Positions 1 to 8,786 of a stretch of 64,000 nucleotides of DNA are shown piece by piece. The position numbers and the translations under genes were made by a program. The notes beneath the pieces were generated by a model. That model was not told the DNA's origin, did no database searches, and saw nothing but the letters and a program-made list of their open reading frames with translations. This DNA is from Streptomyces smaragdinus. GTDB taxonomy: Bacteria; Actinomycetota; Actinomycetes; Streptomycetales; Streptomycetaceae. The stretch lies in contig NZ_WEGJ01000017.1 in NCBI RefSeq assembly GCF_009604385.1, positions 1-64,000 of the forward strand. The letters run 5' to 3'. Numbering within the stretch: position 1 is the first letter of the stretch; each line of letters opens with the position of its first letter.

Positions 1-743
1 AGGACTACGCCTCCTGGCTGGACGAGGGCGCGCTGTTCAAGGGCCAGTGGGGGCTGAAGCAGGCCCGCACCGGCACCGGCCCCTCCTACGAGGAACTCGC
101 CGAGACCGAGGGCCGCCCCCGCCTGCGTGGCCTCCTCGACAAGCTCCAGACCGACGGCCTGCTGGAGGCGGCCGTGGTCTACGGCTACTTCCCGTGCGTG
201 TCCAAGGGCGACGACCTGATCCTGCTGCACGACGACGGGAGTGAACGCACCCGCTTCACCTTCCCCCGCCAGCGCCGCGGCCGGCGCCTGTGCCTGGCCG
301 ACTTCTTCCGCCCCCAGGAATCCGGCGAGAGGGACGTGGTGGGTCTGCAGGTCGTCACCGTCGGCTCGAGGATCGGTGAGGCGACCGCGGAGCTGTTCGC
401 CTCGGACTCCTACCGCGACTACCTCGAGCTGCACGGCCTGTCCGTCCAGCTCGCCGAGGCCCTCGCCGAGTACTGGCACGCCCGCGTCCGTGCCGAACTC
501 GGCTACGCCGGCGAAGACCCCACCGCCATGTCGGACATGTTCGCGCTCAAGTACCGGGGCGCGCGTTTCTCGCTGGGGTACGGGGCCTGCCCCGACCTCG
601 AGGACCGCGCCAAGATCGCCGACCTCCTCGAGCCCGAGCGGATCGGTGTGAAGCTGTCCGAGGAGTTCCAGCTCCACCCGGAACAGTCCACCGACGCCAT
701 CGTCCTCCACCACCCCGAAGCAAAATACTTCAACGCCCGATAA
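1..743 (+). CDS. metH: Methionine synthase (cobalamin-dependent), C-terminal part
   Basis: Partial gene: the 5' end lies outside the window and the first complete codon begins at base 3. The visible ~246 residues form the reactivation (AdoMet-binding) domain of B12-dependent methionine synthase, which remethylates oxidised cobalamin so the enzyme can again transfer methyl from methyltetrahydrofolate to homocysteine. Family landmarks are the FPAxxxGDD-like stretch (YFPCVSKGDD), the segment ending in SLGYGACPDLEDR, and the LxPERIGVxLSEExQLxPEQST region, where the family's conserved tail sits. The frame is open to the TAA at 741-743. Cytosolic, last step of methionine synthesis. A strong hairpin follows at 819-846. 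Very secure identification. Confidence 0.95.
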   Translation, partial: DYASWLDEGALFKGQWGLKQARTGTGPSYEELAETEGRPRLRGLLDKLQTDGLLEAAVVYGYFPCVSKGDDLILLHDDGSERTRFTFPRQRRGRRLCLADFFRPQESGERDVVGLQVVTVGSRIGEATAELFASDSYRDYLELHGLSVQLAEALAEYWHARVRAELGYAGEDPTAMSDMFALKYRGARFSLGYGACPDLEDRAKIADLLEPERIGVKLSEEFQLHPEQSTDAIVLHHPEAKYFNAR

Positions 744-818
744 TTCCCGTTTTGCCGGGGCTGCGCGCGAGCAGAACGCAGGTTTGAGCGACCCGACGTA
801 CACTGGTCGGTCCGGAAC

Positions 819-846
819 AGGCCGGTCGCCTCACGGCGGCCGGCCT
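819..846 (+). terminator. Hairpin between metH and the HAD gene
   Basis: Bases 819-830 pair with 835-846 (12 bp including one G.U) around the tetraloop TCAC. There is no T-tract, as is usual in Streptomyces. It lies 76 bases after metH and 28 bases before the next start codon, so it may end metH or attenuate read-through. Confidence 0.55.
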
Positions 847-873
847 TCGCGCCCCTCTGCAGGAGGTGAGTGG

Positions 874-1575
874 ATGACAAGCAGCCTCCCAGCCCTCGGC
901 ACCCGAACGGCCGAAGGCGCAACGCTGCAGGCCGTGCTGCTCGACATGGACGGCACCCTCGTCGACACCGAGGACTTCTGGTGGCAGGCCGAGGTGTCGG
1001 TCTTCGCCGAGCTCGGCCATGCCCTGGCCGAGGAAGACCGCGCGGTGGTCGTCGGGGGGCCGATGATCCGCAGCGCCACGCATCTGATCAACGCCACCGG
1101 CGCGGAGATCACCCTCTCCGAGCTGACGCCGCTGCTCAACGACCGGTTCGAGGAGCTCATCGACGGGAACGTCCCGCTGATGCCCGGCGCCCACCGGCTG
1201 CTGGCCGAGCTCGCCGCGCACAACGTGCCCACCGCGCTGGTGTCCGCCTCCCACCGCCGCATCATCGACCGGATGCTGCGCTCGCTGGGCCGCGAGTACT
1301 TCGCGCTCACCGTCGCCGGCGACGAGATCCCGCGGACCAAGCCCTACCCCGACCCGTATCTGGCGGCGGCCGCCGGACTGGGCGCGGACCCCGTCCGGTG
1401 CGCCGTGGTCGAGGACACGATGACCGGCGTCACGGCCGCCGAGGCCGCCGGCTGCCAGGTGGTCGTGGTGCCCTCGGTGGTGCCGATCGAGCCCGCCGCC
1501 GGCCGTACCGTGGTCGGCTCGCTGGAGGACGTGGACCTGGCCTTCCTGCGCTCCGTCGTGAGCCGCCCCCGGTAG
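874..1575 (+). CDS. HAD-superfamily phosphatase (beta-phosphoglucomutase/GS1-like)
   Basis: 233-residue hydrolase of the haloacid dehalogenase superfamily, subfamily IA. Motif I is DMDGT with the nucleophile Asp24 and acid/base Asp26; motif II is the Ser in VSAS (near 125); motif III is Lys156 in RTKPYPDPY; motif IV is Glu180-Asp181 in VVEDT. A helical cap lies between motifs I and II. Such enzymes dephosphorylate small sugar phosphates or nucleotides; the substrate cannot be read from sequence. The ATG at 874 is chosen because AGGAGGTGAG sits just upstream; a longer open frame to 784 has no ribosome site. It follows metH on the same strand behind a hairpin, so co-transcription is uncertain. 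Confidence 0.85.
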   Translation: MTSSLPALGTRTAEGATLQAVLLDMDGTLVDTEDFWWQAEVSVFAELGHALAEEDRAVVVGGPMIRSATHLINATGAEITLSELTPLLNDRFEELIDGNVPLMPGAHRLLAELAAHNVPTALVSASHRRIIDRMLRSLGREYFALTVAGDEIPRTKPYPDPYLAAAAGLGADPVRCAVVEDTMTGVTAAEAAGCQVVVVPSVVPIEPAAGRTVVGSLEDVDLAFLRSVVSRPR

Positions 1576-1583
1576 CGCCCGCG

Positions 1584-1701
1584 GGTGACCTTGGTCACCT
1601 CCCGACCCCCTCGGCGCGCCCTGTCCGGCCCGGTGACAGGGTCTGTCTGTCCGGGTTGCCGCCCTTGCGGGTACGTTGTCCGCGGCACCGTATATCGGTG
1701 C
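1584..1701. promoter_or_regulatory. Cluster of inverted repeats upstream of the first solute-binding protein
   Basis: The 212-base gap between the HAD gene and the lipoprotein gene holds three separate dyads: GGTGACC-TT-GGTCACC at 1584-1599, CCCTGTC-N9-GACAGGG at 1619-1641, and GCACCG-TATAT-CGGTGC at 1685-1701. The first and last look like protein-binding operators, because they have short AT-containing centres; the middle one could be a hairpin. No matching regulator is obvious nearby. Confidence 0.4.
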
Positions 1702-1743
1702 GCGGTCGCCTGTATTCGGGGAGTGAGAGGCCCCAACTTCCGG

Positions 1744-1767
1744 GGAACACCGCCCTGCTGAGCCGTC
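1744..1767 (+). promoter_or_regulatory. Possible ECF-type promoter
   Basis: GGAAC at 1744-1748 is separated by 15 bases from CGTC at 1764-1767, the arrangement used by cell-envelope ECF sigma factors such as Streptomyces SigE. It would start transcription about 15 bases before the ATG at 1788. Motif match only. Confidence 0.3.
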
Positions 1768-1787
1768 CGGATAGGGTCGGCGGAGTG

Positions 1788-3407
1788 ATGACGGAGCCGA
1801 GGAAGACCCCCGCGGCGCTGGTGCTGCCGGCGCTGCTCGCGCTGATTGTGCCCCTGGCCGCCGCGTGCACCGAGACGGGCGGGTCCGGCGACGGTGAGAC
1901 CGTCGTCATCGGCACCACGGACACCCTCGCCGCCGGTAACGGGACCCTCGCGCCGCTCGACCCGGCGTCCGCGTACGACATCAACAGCTGGAACGTCCTC
2001 ACGAACACCATGCAGGGCCTCCTGCGGCTGCCGCGCACCGGCGGCGAGCCCGAGCCGGACGCCGCCCGCGAATGCCGCTTCGTCGACAAACGCAGCAGTC
2101 AGTTCCGCTGCTGGCTGCGCCCGGGCCTGGAGTTCTCCAACGGTCACGAGCTCACCGCGCAGGACGTCAAGTACTCCGTCGACCGGGTGCTCCGGATCAA
2201 CGCCCCGCAGGGCCCCGTCGGGCTCCTCGCCAACATCGACACCGTCGAGACCCCCAGCTCTCAGGAAGTCGTCTTCCATCTGAAGTCGCCCGACGCCACC
2301 TTCCCGCTGAAGCTGGCCACACCCGCCGCCGCGATCGTCGACTCCGCCGAGTACCCGAAGGCGAAGCTGCGGGAGGGCTTCGAGGTCGGGGGCTCCGGTC
2401 CGTACACCGTCGAGGTCGAGCGGCGCGGCTCCGAGGCGGCGAAGCTCGTCTTCACCCGCAACGAGGGCTACGAGGGCAGCGTCGAGCACCGCAACGACAA
2501 GGTCGAGCTGCGGGTCTTCCAGGACGCCGGGGCGATGGAGAAGGCCCTCGACGACGGCGACATCCAGGTGATCAACCGGACTCTGGAGCCCGCGCAGCTC
2601 GCGGCGCTGCGCGACGGGGCCGACCCCGACCTGCAGTTCGTCGAGACGCCGAGCACGGGCATCCGCTACCTCGTGTTCAACATGAACCTGCCGGTGTCCG
2701 AGGAACTCGGGGTGCGCCGGGCCGTCGCCCAGCTCGTCGACCGCAAGAAGCTGGTACGCAACGTCTACCGGGGCGCCGGCTCCCCGCTCTACTCGATGAT
2801 CCCCCGGGGCGTGCTCGGCCACAGCACCGCCTTCTTCGACGCCTACGGCACGCCGAGCGTCCCCAAGGCCGCGGCGTTCCTGGCGGACGCCGGGGTGAAG
2901 ACGCCGGTGCCGCTCACCCTGGACTACACCACCGACCACTACGGCGCGGCGACCGAGCGCGAGTTCCAGGAGCTCAAGGCGCAGCTCGAGGCCTCGGGTC
3001 TGTTCGACGTCACGCTCCGGGGCACCGAGTGGGCGACGTTCGCCCGCGGGCTGCGCAGCGACCGGTACGCGGTGTCCGGTCTCGGCCGCTTTCCCGACTT
3101 CCCGGACGCCGAGGCCTACGTGGCCCCGTTCGTCGGCCCCGGCAACCAGAACGCCACCGGCAACCACTACCGCAACACCGCGATCGAGGAGCGGCTCGGC
3201 GCCGGCCGGCAGCAGTCCGAACGGGACCGGGTCACCTCGTCCTTCGACCGGATCCAGGACATCCTCGCCCAGGACGTCCCCGTCCTGCCCCTGTGGCAGG
3301 GCACGGACGTCATCGTCGCCGCGCCCACGGTCAGCGGTGCCGAGTGGGCGCTCAACTCCTCCTCCGTCCTGCAGATGTGGCAGCTCCGGCGCGGGCCCCA
3401 CGAGTAG
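1788..3407 (+). CDS. Peptide-type ABC transporter solute-binding lipoprotein
   Basis: 539-residue extracytoplasmic binding protein of the SBP_bac_5 (DppA/OppA) family. An N-terminal hydrophobic signal ends in the lipobox LAAAC, so it should be lipid-anchored on the outer face of the membrane. Family signatures follow: LDPASAYDINSW, the FSNGHELTAQDVKYSVDRV segment, and a C-terminal VLPLWQGTD. The next gene is a clear paralogue (same lipobox position, same motifs) only 40 bases downstream, suggesting tandem duplication and one operon. No permease or ATPase gene is next to them. The start may be the ATG (1788) or the GTG immediately before it; there is no clear Shine-Dalgarno sequence. The ligand is unknown, likely an oligopeptide. 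Confidence 0.85.
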   Translation: MTEPRKTPAALVLPALLALIVPLAAACTETGGSGDGETVVIGTTDTLAAGNGTLAPLDPASAYDINSWNVLTNTMQGLLRLPRTGGEPEPDAARECRFVDKRSSQFRCWLRPGLEFSNGHELTAQDVKYSVDRVLRINAPQGPVGLLANIDTVETPSSQEVVFHLKSPDATFPLKLATPAAAIVDSAEYPKAKLREGFEVGGSGPYTVEVERRGSEAAKLVFTRNEGYEGSVEHRNDKVELRVFQDAGAMEKALDDGDIQVINRTLEPAQLAALRDGADPDLQFVETPSTGIRYLVFNMNLPVSEELGVRRAVAQLVDRKKLVRNVYRGAGSPLYSMIPRGVLGHSTAFFDAYGTPSVPKAAAFLADAGVKTPVPLTLDYTTDHYGAATEREFQELKAQLEASGLFDVTLRGTEWATFARGLRSDRYAVSGLGRFPDFPDAEAYVAPFVGPGNQNATGNHYRNTAIEERLGAGRQQSERDRVTSSFDRIQDILAQDVPVLPLWQGTDVIVAAPTVSGAEWALNSSSVLQMWQLRRGPHE

Positions 3408-3447
3408 CACCAGCACGAACAGCACTATCAGCAAGGGACCACAGCAA

Positions 3448-5052
3448 GTGAAGAATCGATTCCTCAGACTGACCGCCGTGCCCCTCGGCGCGGGGGTCAC
3501 CGCCGCGCTGCTGACGGGCTGCGGAACGCAGTCCGGGCAGAACTCCGGCAGCGGTGACAGCGTTGTCATGGGGATGAGTGACGCCGTCACCTCCCTCGAC
3601 CCGGCCTCGGGCTACGACGTCGGCTCCTGGCTGGTGTTCAACAACGTCTTCCAGTCCCTCATCGCCTTCCCCCGGGGCGGCACCGTGCCGCAGCCGGAGG
3701 CGGCCGAGAGCTGCGGGTTCAAGGACACCCGGAGCAAGCTGTACGTCTGCACCCTCAAGGAGGGGCTGAAGTTCAGCAACGGCCACGAGCTCACCACCGC
3801 CGACGTCAAGTACTCCTTCGAGCGCACCGCGCGGATCAACGACGCCAACGGGCCCGCCTTCTTCTTCGACGCCATCGACAAGATCGAGACGTCCGACGAC
3901 CGCACGATCACGTTCAGGCTCAAGTACTCCGACGCGACCTTCCCGCTGAAGATCGCCTCCGGCGCCGGCTCGATCGTCGACCACACCGAGTACCCGGCCG
4001 ACAAGCTCCGCGAGGGTGACTCGGCCGTCGGCTCCGGCCCGTACAAGCTGGACAGTTACAAGGAAGGCAAGGAAGCCGTCTTCACGCCCAACCCCGGCTA
4101 CCGGGGCGCCGCGAAGCTGAAGAACTCCGGTATGACGCTGAAGCTCTACGGCAACGACACCGGCAAGCTGAAGAAGGCCCTCGAGGCCGGCGACATCGAC
4201 CTGGCCTACCGCGGTCTGGCCGTGAAGGACATCGCCGAGCTGGAGAAGTCGTACCTCGACTCCGACAACCCGATCCAGGTCGTCGAGGGCACCAGCGCCG
4301 AGATCCAGCACCTGGTGTTCAACCTGAACGACCCCGTCGCCGGCAAGCTCGCCGTGCGCCGCGCCATGGCGTACGTGATCGACCGCTCCGCGCTGGTCCG
4401 CGACGTGTACAAGCGCACCGCCGAGCCGCTCTACTCGATCATCCCGGCCGGCATCGTGGGCCACAACACGGCCTTCTACGACACCTACGGCGAGAGCCCC
4501 GACCCGGCCAGGGCCGCCCAGGAGCTCAAGGACGGCGGGATCGCCACGCCCGTACCCCTCAAGCTGTACGTCACCCCGGAGCGCTACGGCCCCGGCACCC
4601 TGCCGGGCTTCCGGCTGATCGCCGACCAGCTCAACAAGAGCGGGCTCTTCGACGCCGAGGTCGTCGACGTCAAGAAGGCCGACGAGTACCAGAAGGGCAT
4701 GGAGGACGGCCGCTACGGCGTCTACGTGAAGGGCTGGGTGCCCGACTACCCGGACCCCGACAACTTCACCCTGCCGTTCTTCGGCAAGGGCAACGTGCTC
4801 TCGAACAACTACCCGGCGGGCAAGATCACGGACGATCTGCTCCCGCGGACCGCCGCCGAGGCCGACCGCGGCGGCACTGTGCAGGAGTTCGAGGAGGTCC
4901 AGGACATCGTCGCGCAGGAGCTGCCCGTACTGCCGCTCTGGCAGGGCAAGCAGTACGCGGTCGCCAAGGAGAACATCCTGGGCCTCGAGGGCGTCCTCGA
5001 CGCCTCGACGGTGTTCCGCTTCTGGGAGATCGAGAAGGGCGCCGGCGAGTAG
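3448..5052 (+). CDS. Second peptide-type ABC solute-binding lipoprotein
   Basis: 534-residue paralogue of the preceding gene. The GTG start at 3448 gives a basic N-terminus (VKNRFLR), a hydrophobic core and the lipobox LLTGC, so it is a predicted lipoprotein. SBP_bac_5 landmarks are LDPASGYDVGSW, FSNGHELTTADVKYSFERT, the WVPDYPDPDNFTLPF segment, and LPVLPLWQGKQY near the C-terminus. The WxxDYPDPxNF motif is typical of oligopeptide-binding members. The ribosome site is weak (AAGGGA, 10 or more bases upstream). Longer in-frame reading to 3337 overlaps the previous gene and lacks a signal peptide, so it was rejected. The partner permease must be encoded elsewhere. Confidence 0.85.
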   Translation: MKNRFLRLTAVPLGAGVTAALLTGCGTQSGQNSGSGDSVVMGMSDAVTSLDPASGYDVGSWLVFNNVFQSLIAFPRGGTVPQPEAAESCGFKDTRSKLYVCTLKEGLKFSNGHELTTADVKYSFERTARINDANGPAFFFDAIDKIETSDDRTITFRLKYSDATFPLKIASGAGSIVDHTEYPADKLREGDSAVGSGPYKLDSYKEGKEAVFTPNPGYRGAAKLKNSGMTLKLYGNDTGKLKKALEAGDIDLAYRGLAVKDIAELEKSYLDSDNPIQVVEGTSAEIQHLVFNLNDPVAGKLAVRRAMAYVIDRSALVRDVYKRTAEPLYSIIPAGIVGHNTAFYDTYGESPDPARAAQELKDGGIATPVPLKLYVTPERYGPGTLPGFRLIADQLNKSGLFDAEVVDVKKADEYQKGMEDGRYGVYVKGWVPDYPDPDNFTLPFFGKGNVLSNNYPAGKITDDLLPRTAAEADRGGTVQEFEEVQDIVAQELPVLPLWQGKQYAVAKENILGLEGVLDASTVFRFWEIEKGAGE

Positions 5053-5156
5053 CGGGCGCGCCCCCGCCGGCAGCTCACGCATCTCGTTGCCGCGCCCTGT
5101 CACACCGCCCGGTCCCATCCGGTCTTGGTGGTGTCGGGACAGAAGCAGAGGTGCGT

Positions 5157-6524
5157 ATGCGTGAGATTGTGATTGTCGGCGGGGGCTACGCGGGGTTCTA
5201 CGCCGCGTGGGGGATCGAGAAGAAACTGCGTCGGGGTGAGGCGCGGGTCACGGTGATCGACCCGCGCCCGTACATGACGTACCAGCCGTTCCTTCCCGAG
5301 GTCGTCGCGGGGTCGGTCGAGGCCCGGCACGCCGCCGTGTCGCAGCGCCGGCACCTGCGCCACACCCGGCTGATCGCGGGCAGCGTGAGCCGGATCCGGC
5401 ACGCGGACCACACGCTGACCGTCCGCCCGGCGAAGGGCGACGAGTACCAGCTGTCGTACGACACGCTGGTGGTCACCGCCGGTGCCGTGACCCGGAAGTT
5501 CCCCATCCCGGGGCTCGCGGACCAGGCCATCGGCCTCAAGCACGTCGAAGAGGCGGTGGCCATCCGCGACCGGCTGATGACCGCCTTCGACCGGGCCGCG
5601 TGCCTGCCGCCGGGGCCGGAGCGCCGGCGGCTGCTGACCGTGACGTTCGTGGGCGGCGGGTTCGCCGGGGTCGAGGGCTTCGGGGAGCTGCTGTCGCTGG
5701 CCACGGCGATGCTGAAGTCGTATCCGGAGCTGAGCTTGGACGACCTGTTCTTCCACATGGTCGAGGCCCGGGGGCGGATCCTGCCCGAGGTCAGCGACAA
5801 GCAGGGGGAGTGGGTCGTGGACTCCCTGCGCCGGCGGGGCGGGCACGTCCATCTGAACACCCAGCTGGTCTCCGCCGAGAACGGGCGCGTGAAGCTCTCC
5901 ACGGGGGAGGAGTTCGACTGCGGGCTGATCGTCTGGACCGCGGGCAACGCCTCCAACCCGGTCGTGCACAACCACACCGACCTCCCGCTCGACGCCCGCG
6001 GCCTCATCATGGTCCGGCCCGACCTGCGGGTGGGCACCGACAGCGATCCGCTGCCCGGCGTCTGGGCGGCCGGCGACGACGCGGCGGTGCCGGATCTGGC
6101 GGTGCCCGGCTCGTACACCGTGCCCAACGCCCAGCACGCCGTGCGCCAGGGGCGGCTGCTGGCGAAGAACATCGTCGCCGATCTGCGCGGGGGGCGGGTG
6201 CGGGAGTACAAGCACGCCAGCCTGGGCGTGATCGCGACGCTGGGGCTGGGGCACGGGATCTTCGAGTACAAGCGGATCGTGGTCAGGGGCTTCCTCGCCT
6301 GGCTCATGCACCGCGGGTACCACCTGCTGTCCGTGCCCTCCTGGGAGCGCAAGGCCCGCGTGCTGTCCGTCTGGCTCACGGCCGCCGTGTTCGGCCGGGA
6401 CCTGGTGTCCCTGGCCTCCGTCCAGCATCCGCGGGACGCCTTCGTCAAGGGCGGCGAGGTGGGCACCACCGTACGGGCCGAGCTCCCCGACGGGGCGCGG
6501 GCGACGAGCCGTACCGCCGCCTGA
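5157..6524 (+). CDS. NDH-2-like FAD/NAD(P)-dependent dehydrogenase
   Basis: About 455-residue pyridine nucleotide-disulphide oxidoreductase fold. An FAD-binding dinucleotide motif, VIVGGGYAGFYA, lies at residues 5-16, and a second NAD(P)H-binding motif, FVGGGFAGVEG, near 164-174. WTAGNASNP and GVWAAGDDAAVPD are the usual C-terminal FAD contacts. A hydrophobic/amphipathic tail (near 385-425) may dock it to the membrane, as in type II NADH dehydrogenases that pass electrons to menaquinone without pumping. The start is ATG 5157 with AGAGG five bases upstream; GTG 5151 in frame is an alternative. The next gene encodes a ferritin-like diiron protein 111 bases on, a possible functional partner. Confidence 0.85.
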   Translation: MREIVIVGGGYAGFYAAWGIEKKLRRGEARVTVIDPRPYMTYQPFLPEVVAGSVEARHAAVSQRRHLRHTRLIAGSVSRIRHADHTLTVRPAKGDEYQLSYDTLVVTAGAVTRKFPIPGLADQAIGLKHVEEAVAIRDRLMTAFDRAACLPPGPERRRLLTVTFVGGGFAGVEGFGELLSLATAMLKSYPELSLDDLFFHMVEARGRILPEVSDKQGEWVVDSLRRRGGHVHLNTQLVSAENGRVKLSTGEEFDCGLIVWTAGNASNPVVHNHTDLPLDARGLIMVRPDLRVGTDSDPLPGVWAAGDDAAVPDLAVPGSYTVPNAQHAVRQGRLLAKNIVADLRGGRVREYKHASLGVIATLGLGHGIFEYKRIVVRGFLAWLMHRGYHLLSVPSWERKARVLSVWLTAAVFGRDLVSLASVQHPRDAFVKGGEVGTTVRAELPDGARATSRTAA

Positions 6525-6635
6525 GAACACCCGGTCCGGGCGCCGCGGGTGCGCCCGGACCACCGATCATCCGTCAGGCCGACCGCCGCGCCGGTCTCCG
6601 GCGTACCCGGCGACAACCGAAGTGGAAGAACAACC

Positions 6636-7709
6636 GTGAATCAGCAGCAGCAGTCCGTGGCCACCGCCGAGGCGCCGGCACCGACCGGGATCACCACGAT
6701 CGAGAGCCTCCGCGAACATCTGCAGTGGGCGCTGGAACTCGAACACGCCACCCTGCCGCCGTACATGGTCGCCCTGTACACGCTCGACAAGGAGCGGAAC
6801 AAGGAGGCCGGCGAGGCGATCAGCAGCGTCTTCGTCGAGGAAATGATCCATCTGGCGCTGGTGGCGAACGTCCTCAACGCCGTCGGCGGCCGCCCGGTCC
6901 TGGACACCCCGGGCATGCTGCCCACCCACCCCCGCCCGCTGCCGCACGGCGACCGCTCGCTGCGGCTGTCGCTCCTGCCGATGGGGCCCGAGGCGCTCGA
7001 GATGTTCCTCCGCCTCGAGCAGCCGGCCGCGCCCGGCGCGCCCGCGGAGGGCGACGGCTACGAGACGATCGGCCAGTTCTACGACGCGATCGAGGACGGC
7101 CTGCGCCGGCTCTGCGACGAGCTCGGCGAGGAGGCCGTCTTCACCGGCGACCCGGCCCGCCAGGTCACCGGCGGCCCGTTCCGCCACACGGGCGGCGAGC
7201 TGGGCCGCGTCACCGGCCTGAGCTCGGCGCTCGCGGCCCTGGAGGAGATCGTCGAGCAGGGCGAGGGCACCTCGCGCGGCGAGGTCTGGGACGGCGACCC
7301 GGACATCTTCCACCCCGAGCGCGACGAGGTCTCCCACTACTACCGGTTCCTGGAGCTCAAGCTCGGCCGGCGGTACCGGCGGGGCGACACCCCGCAGTCC
7401 GGCCCCACCGGCGAGGAGATCAAGCGCGACCTGGCGGCCGTCCGCCCGATGCGCCCCAACCAGAAGGTGGCGGACCTGCCGGAGGACAGCGACATCCGTG
7501 CCGCCCAGGAGGTCTTCAACCAGATGTACTGCGGTCTGCTCCACGACCTGGAGCAGACGTTCAACGGATACCCGGCCAAGCTCGGCCCGGCCACCCGCAC
7601 CATGTACGGGCTGGAGTCGCTGGCGCGCGAACTGCTGTCCATGGAGTACGAGGACGGCACGGTCGCCGGCCCCACCTTCGAGTACGTGGCGCCGGAGCTC
7701 CGCGGCTGA
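6636..7709 (+). CDS. Ferritin-like diiron protein (VioB-type fold)
   Basis: 357-residue protein with an N-terminal ferritin-like four-helix domain. The run LELEHATLPPYMVALYTL followed by FVEEMIHLALVANVLNAVGG carries the paired Glu/His metal ligands of the Ferritin-like (PF12902-type) family that includes the iminophenyl-pyruvate dimer synthase VioB and uncharacterised actinobacterial relatives. The C-terminal half (from about residue 200) contains the MYCGLLHDLEQTFNG and LESLARELLSMEYEDG helices. The function in this organism is unknown: oxidase, dimerising enzyme or iron storage are all possible. GTG 6636 is supported by GGAAGAA at 6624-6630. It ends at a very strong bidirectional hairpin. 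Confidence 0.75.
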   Translation: MNQQQQSVATAEAPAPTGITTIESLREHLQWALELEHATLPPYMVALYTLDKERNKEAGEAISSVFVEEMIHLALVANVLNAVGGRPVLDTPGMLPTHPRPLPHGDRSLRLSLLPMGPEALEMFLRLEQPAAPGAPAEGDGYETIGQFYDAIEDGLRRLCDELGEEAVFTGDPARQVTGGPFRHTGGELGRVTGLSSALAALEEIVEQGEGTSRGEVWDGDPDIFHPERDEVSHYYRFLELKLGRRYRRGDTPQSGPTGEEIKRDLAAVRPMRPNQKVADLPEDSDIRAAQEVFNQMYCGLLHDLEQTFNGYPAKLGPATRTMYGLESLARELLSMEYEDGTVAGPTFEYVAPELRG

Positions 7710-7725
7710 CGGTGCCGCGGCCGTA

Positions 7726-7772
7726 CGTGAGCGGCGGTACGGCGGGTGATCCCCGCCGTACCGCCGCTCACG
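7726..7772. terminator. Bidirectional terminator hairpin, 21-bp perfect stem
   Basis: Bases 7726-7746 pair without mismatch to 7752-7772 around the loop TGATC. It occupies most of the 74-base gap between two convergent genes, so it should end both transcripts. Confidence 0.85.
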
Positions 7773-7783
7773 CGGATGAAGAC

Positions 7784-8623
7784 TCAGACCGACATGGACG
7801 GGTCCAGGACGGACAGGAGCTGGAGGCTGGTGTGGCTCTCGGTGCCCGGAACGGCCGTGTAGACCAGCAGCCGCTGCGACTGGTCCGGGTCGACCAGCGT
7901 CTGGCAGTGCAGCTCCAGCTCCCCCACCCGCGGATGCCGGAAGTGCTTGACGGCACAGAACGGCCCGAGGACCGGCCGCTCCCGCCAGAGCGCGTCGAAC
8001 TCCGCGCTCTCGGTGCGCAGCGCGTCGACGAGCTCGCCGGTACGGGAGTCACCGGCGTACCGGGCATGGGCGCCGTGCAGGTCCGCCACCATCAGCCGGC
8101 TCTGCTCGGCGTGATCGCTCTCGGGATGGATCAGCCGGGAGCCGGGATCGGTGAACCAGCGGTAGTGCGCGCTGCGTTCCAGCCCCGTGTACGCCGTCTC
8201 GTCGCCCAGCAGCGCCACCGCGTGGCGGGTCTGCTTCAGCGTCTCGCCCAGATGGTTCATCACCTGTGCCGGGGTGTCCTCCAGCCGGTCCAGTACGCGC
8301 ATCATCCCCGGGTTGATGTGGTCGCCGCGCCGCACCCGGCGGGGCACCGCGTGCCCCGCCAACTGGAACAGATGGTCCCGCTCCTCCAGCGACAGATGCA
8401 GCCCGCGGGCGATGGAGGCGAGCATCTGCTCCGAGGGACGGGGGCCGTGCGGCTGCTCCAGCCGGCTGTAGTAGTCGGGGGACATGTCGCTCAGTACGGC
8501 GACCTCCTCGCGGCGCAGCCCGCCGGTGCGCCGGCGGCGCCCGCGGGTCAGCCCGACGTCCTCGGGCTGCAGGGCCGCGCGCCGGGCGCGGAGAAAGGCC
8601 GCCAGTGCTGCTCGGTCCGCCAC
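7784..8623 (-). CDS. XRE-family regulator with MmyB-like ligand domain
   Basis: 279-residue DNA-binding protein. Residues ~10-75 form a helix-turn-helix of the XRE class (TGGLRREEVAVLSDMSPDYY then SRLEQ), and the remaining ~180 residues match the MmyB-like transcription regulator ligand-binding domain (WFTDPGSR, HPRVGELELHCQTL, QRLLVYTAVPGT). Proteins of this class often control a neighbouring oxidoreductase; the aldehyde dehydrogenase immediately upstream on the same strand is the obvious candidate, though a hairpin at 8745-8773 separates them. The GTG at 8623 is chosen because GGAAGGAAAGCC precedes it; reading to 8677 is possible but lacks a ribosome site. Confidence 0.85.
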   Translation of the reverse strand: MADRAALAAFLRARRAALQPEDVGLTRGRRRRTGGLRREEVAVLSDMSPDYYSRLEQPHGPRPSEQMLASIARGLHLSLEERDHLFQLAGHAVPRRVRRGDHINPGMMRVLDRLEDTPAQVMNHLGETLKQTRHAVALLGDETAYTGLERSAHYRWFTDPGSRLIHPESDHAEQSRLMVADLHGAHARYAGDSRTGELVDALRTESAEFDALWRERPVLGPFCAVKHFRHPRVGELELHCQTLVDPDQSQRLLVYTAVPGTESHTSLQLLSVLDPSMSV

Positions 8624-8744
8624 GGCTTTCCTTCCTTTCGGCCGATGGCCCGCACGGCGTGAGCCGACGGGAACCACAGTGATGTCAGCGATACGACCCG
8701 GCCATGGATTCCCGCCGGAAGTGTGCTGTTCGGTACATTCCGCA

Positions 8745-8773
8745 CCGGGGTGGCCGTGGTGCGGCCACCCCGG
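8745..8773 (-). terminator. Terminator after aldehyde dehydrogenase
   Basis: An 11-bp perfect stem (8745-8755 with 8763-8773) with a 7-base loop, 13 bases past the stop codon of the minus-strand dehydrogenase. Confidence 0.65.
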
Positions 8774-8786
8774 GCGCGTCGGGGAG

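Noticed and set aside
799..804. TACACT as a -10 for the HAD gene
   Set aside because: No -35-like hexamer 16-18 bases upstream; only an isolated match.
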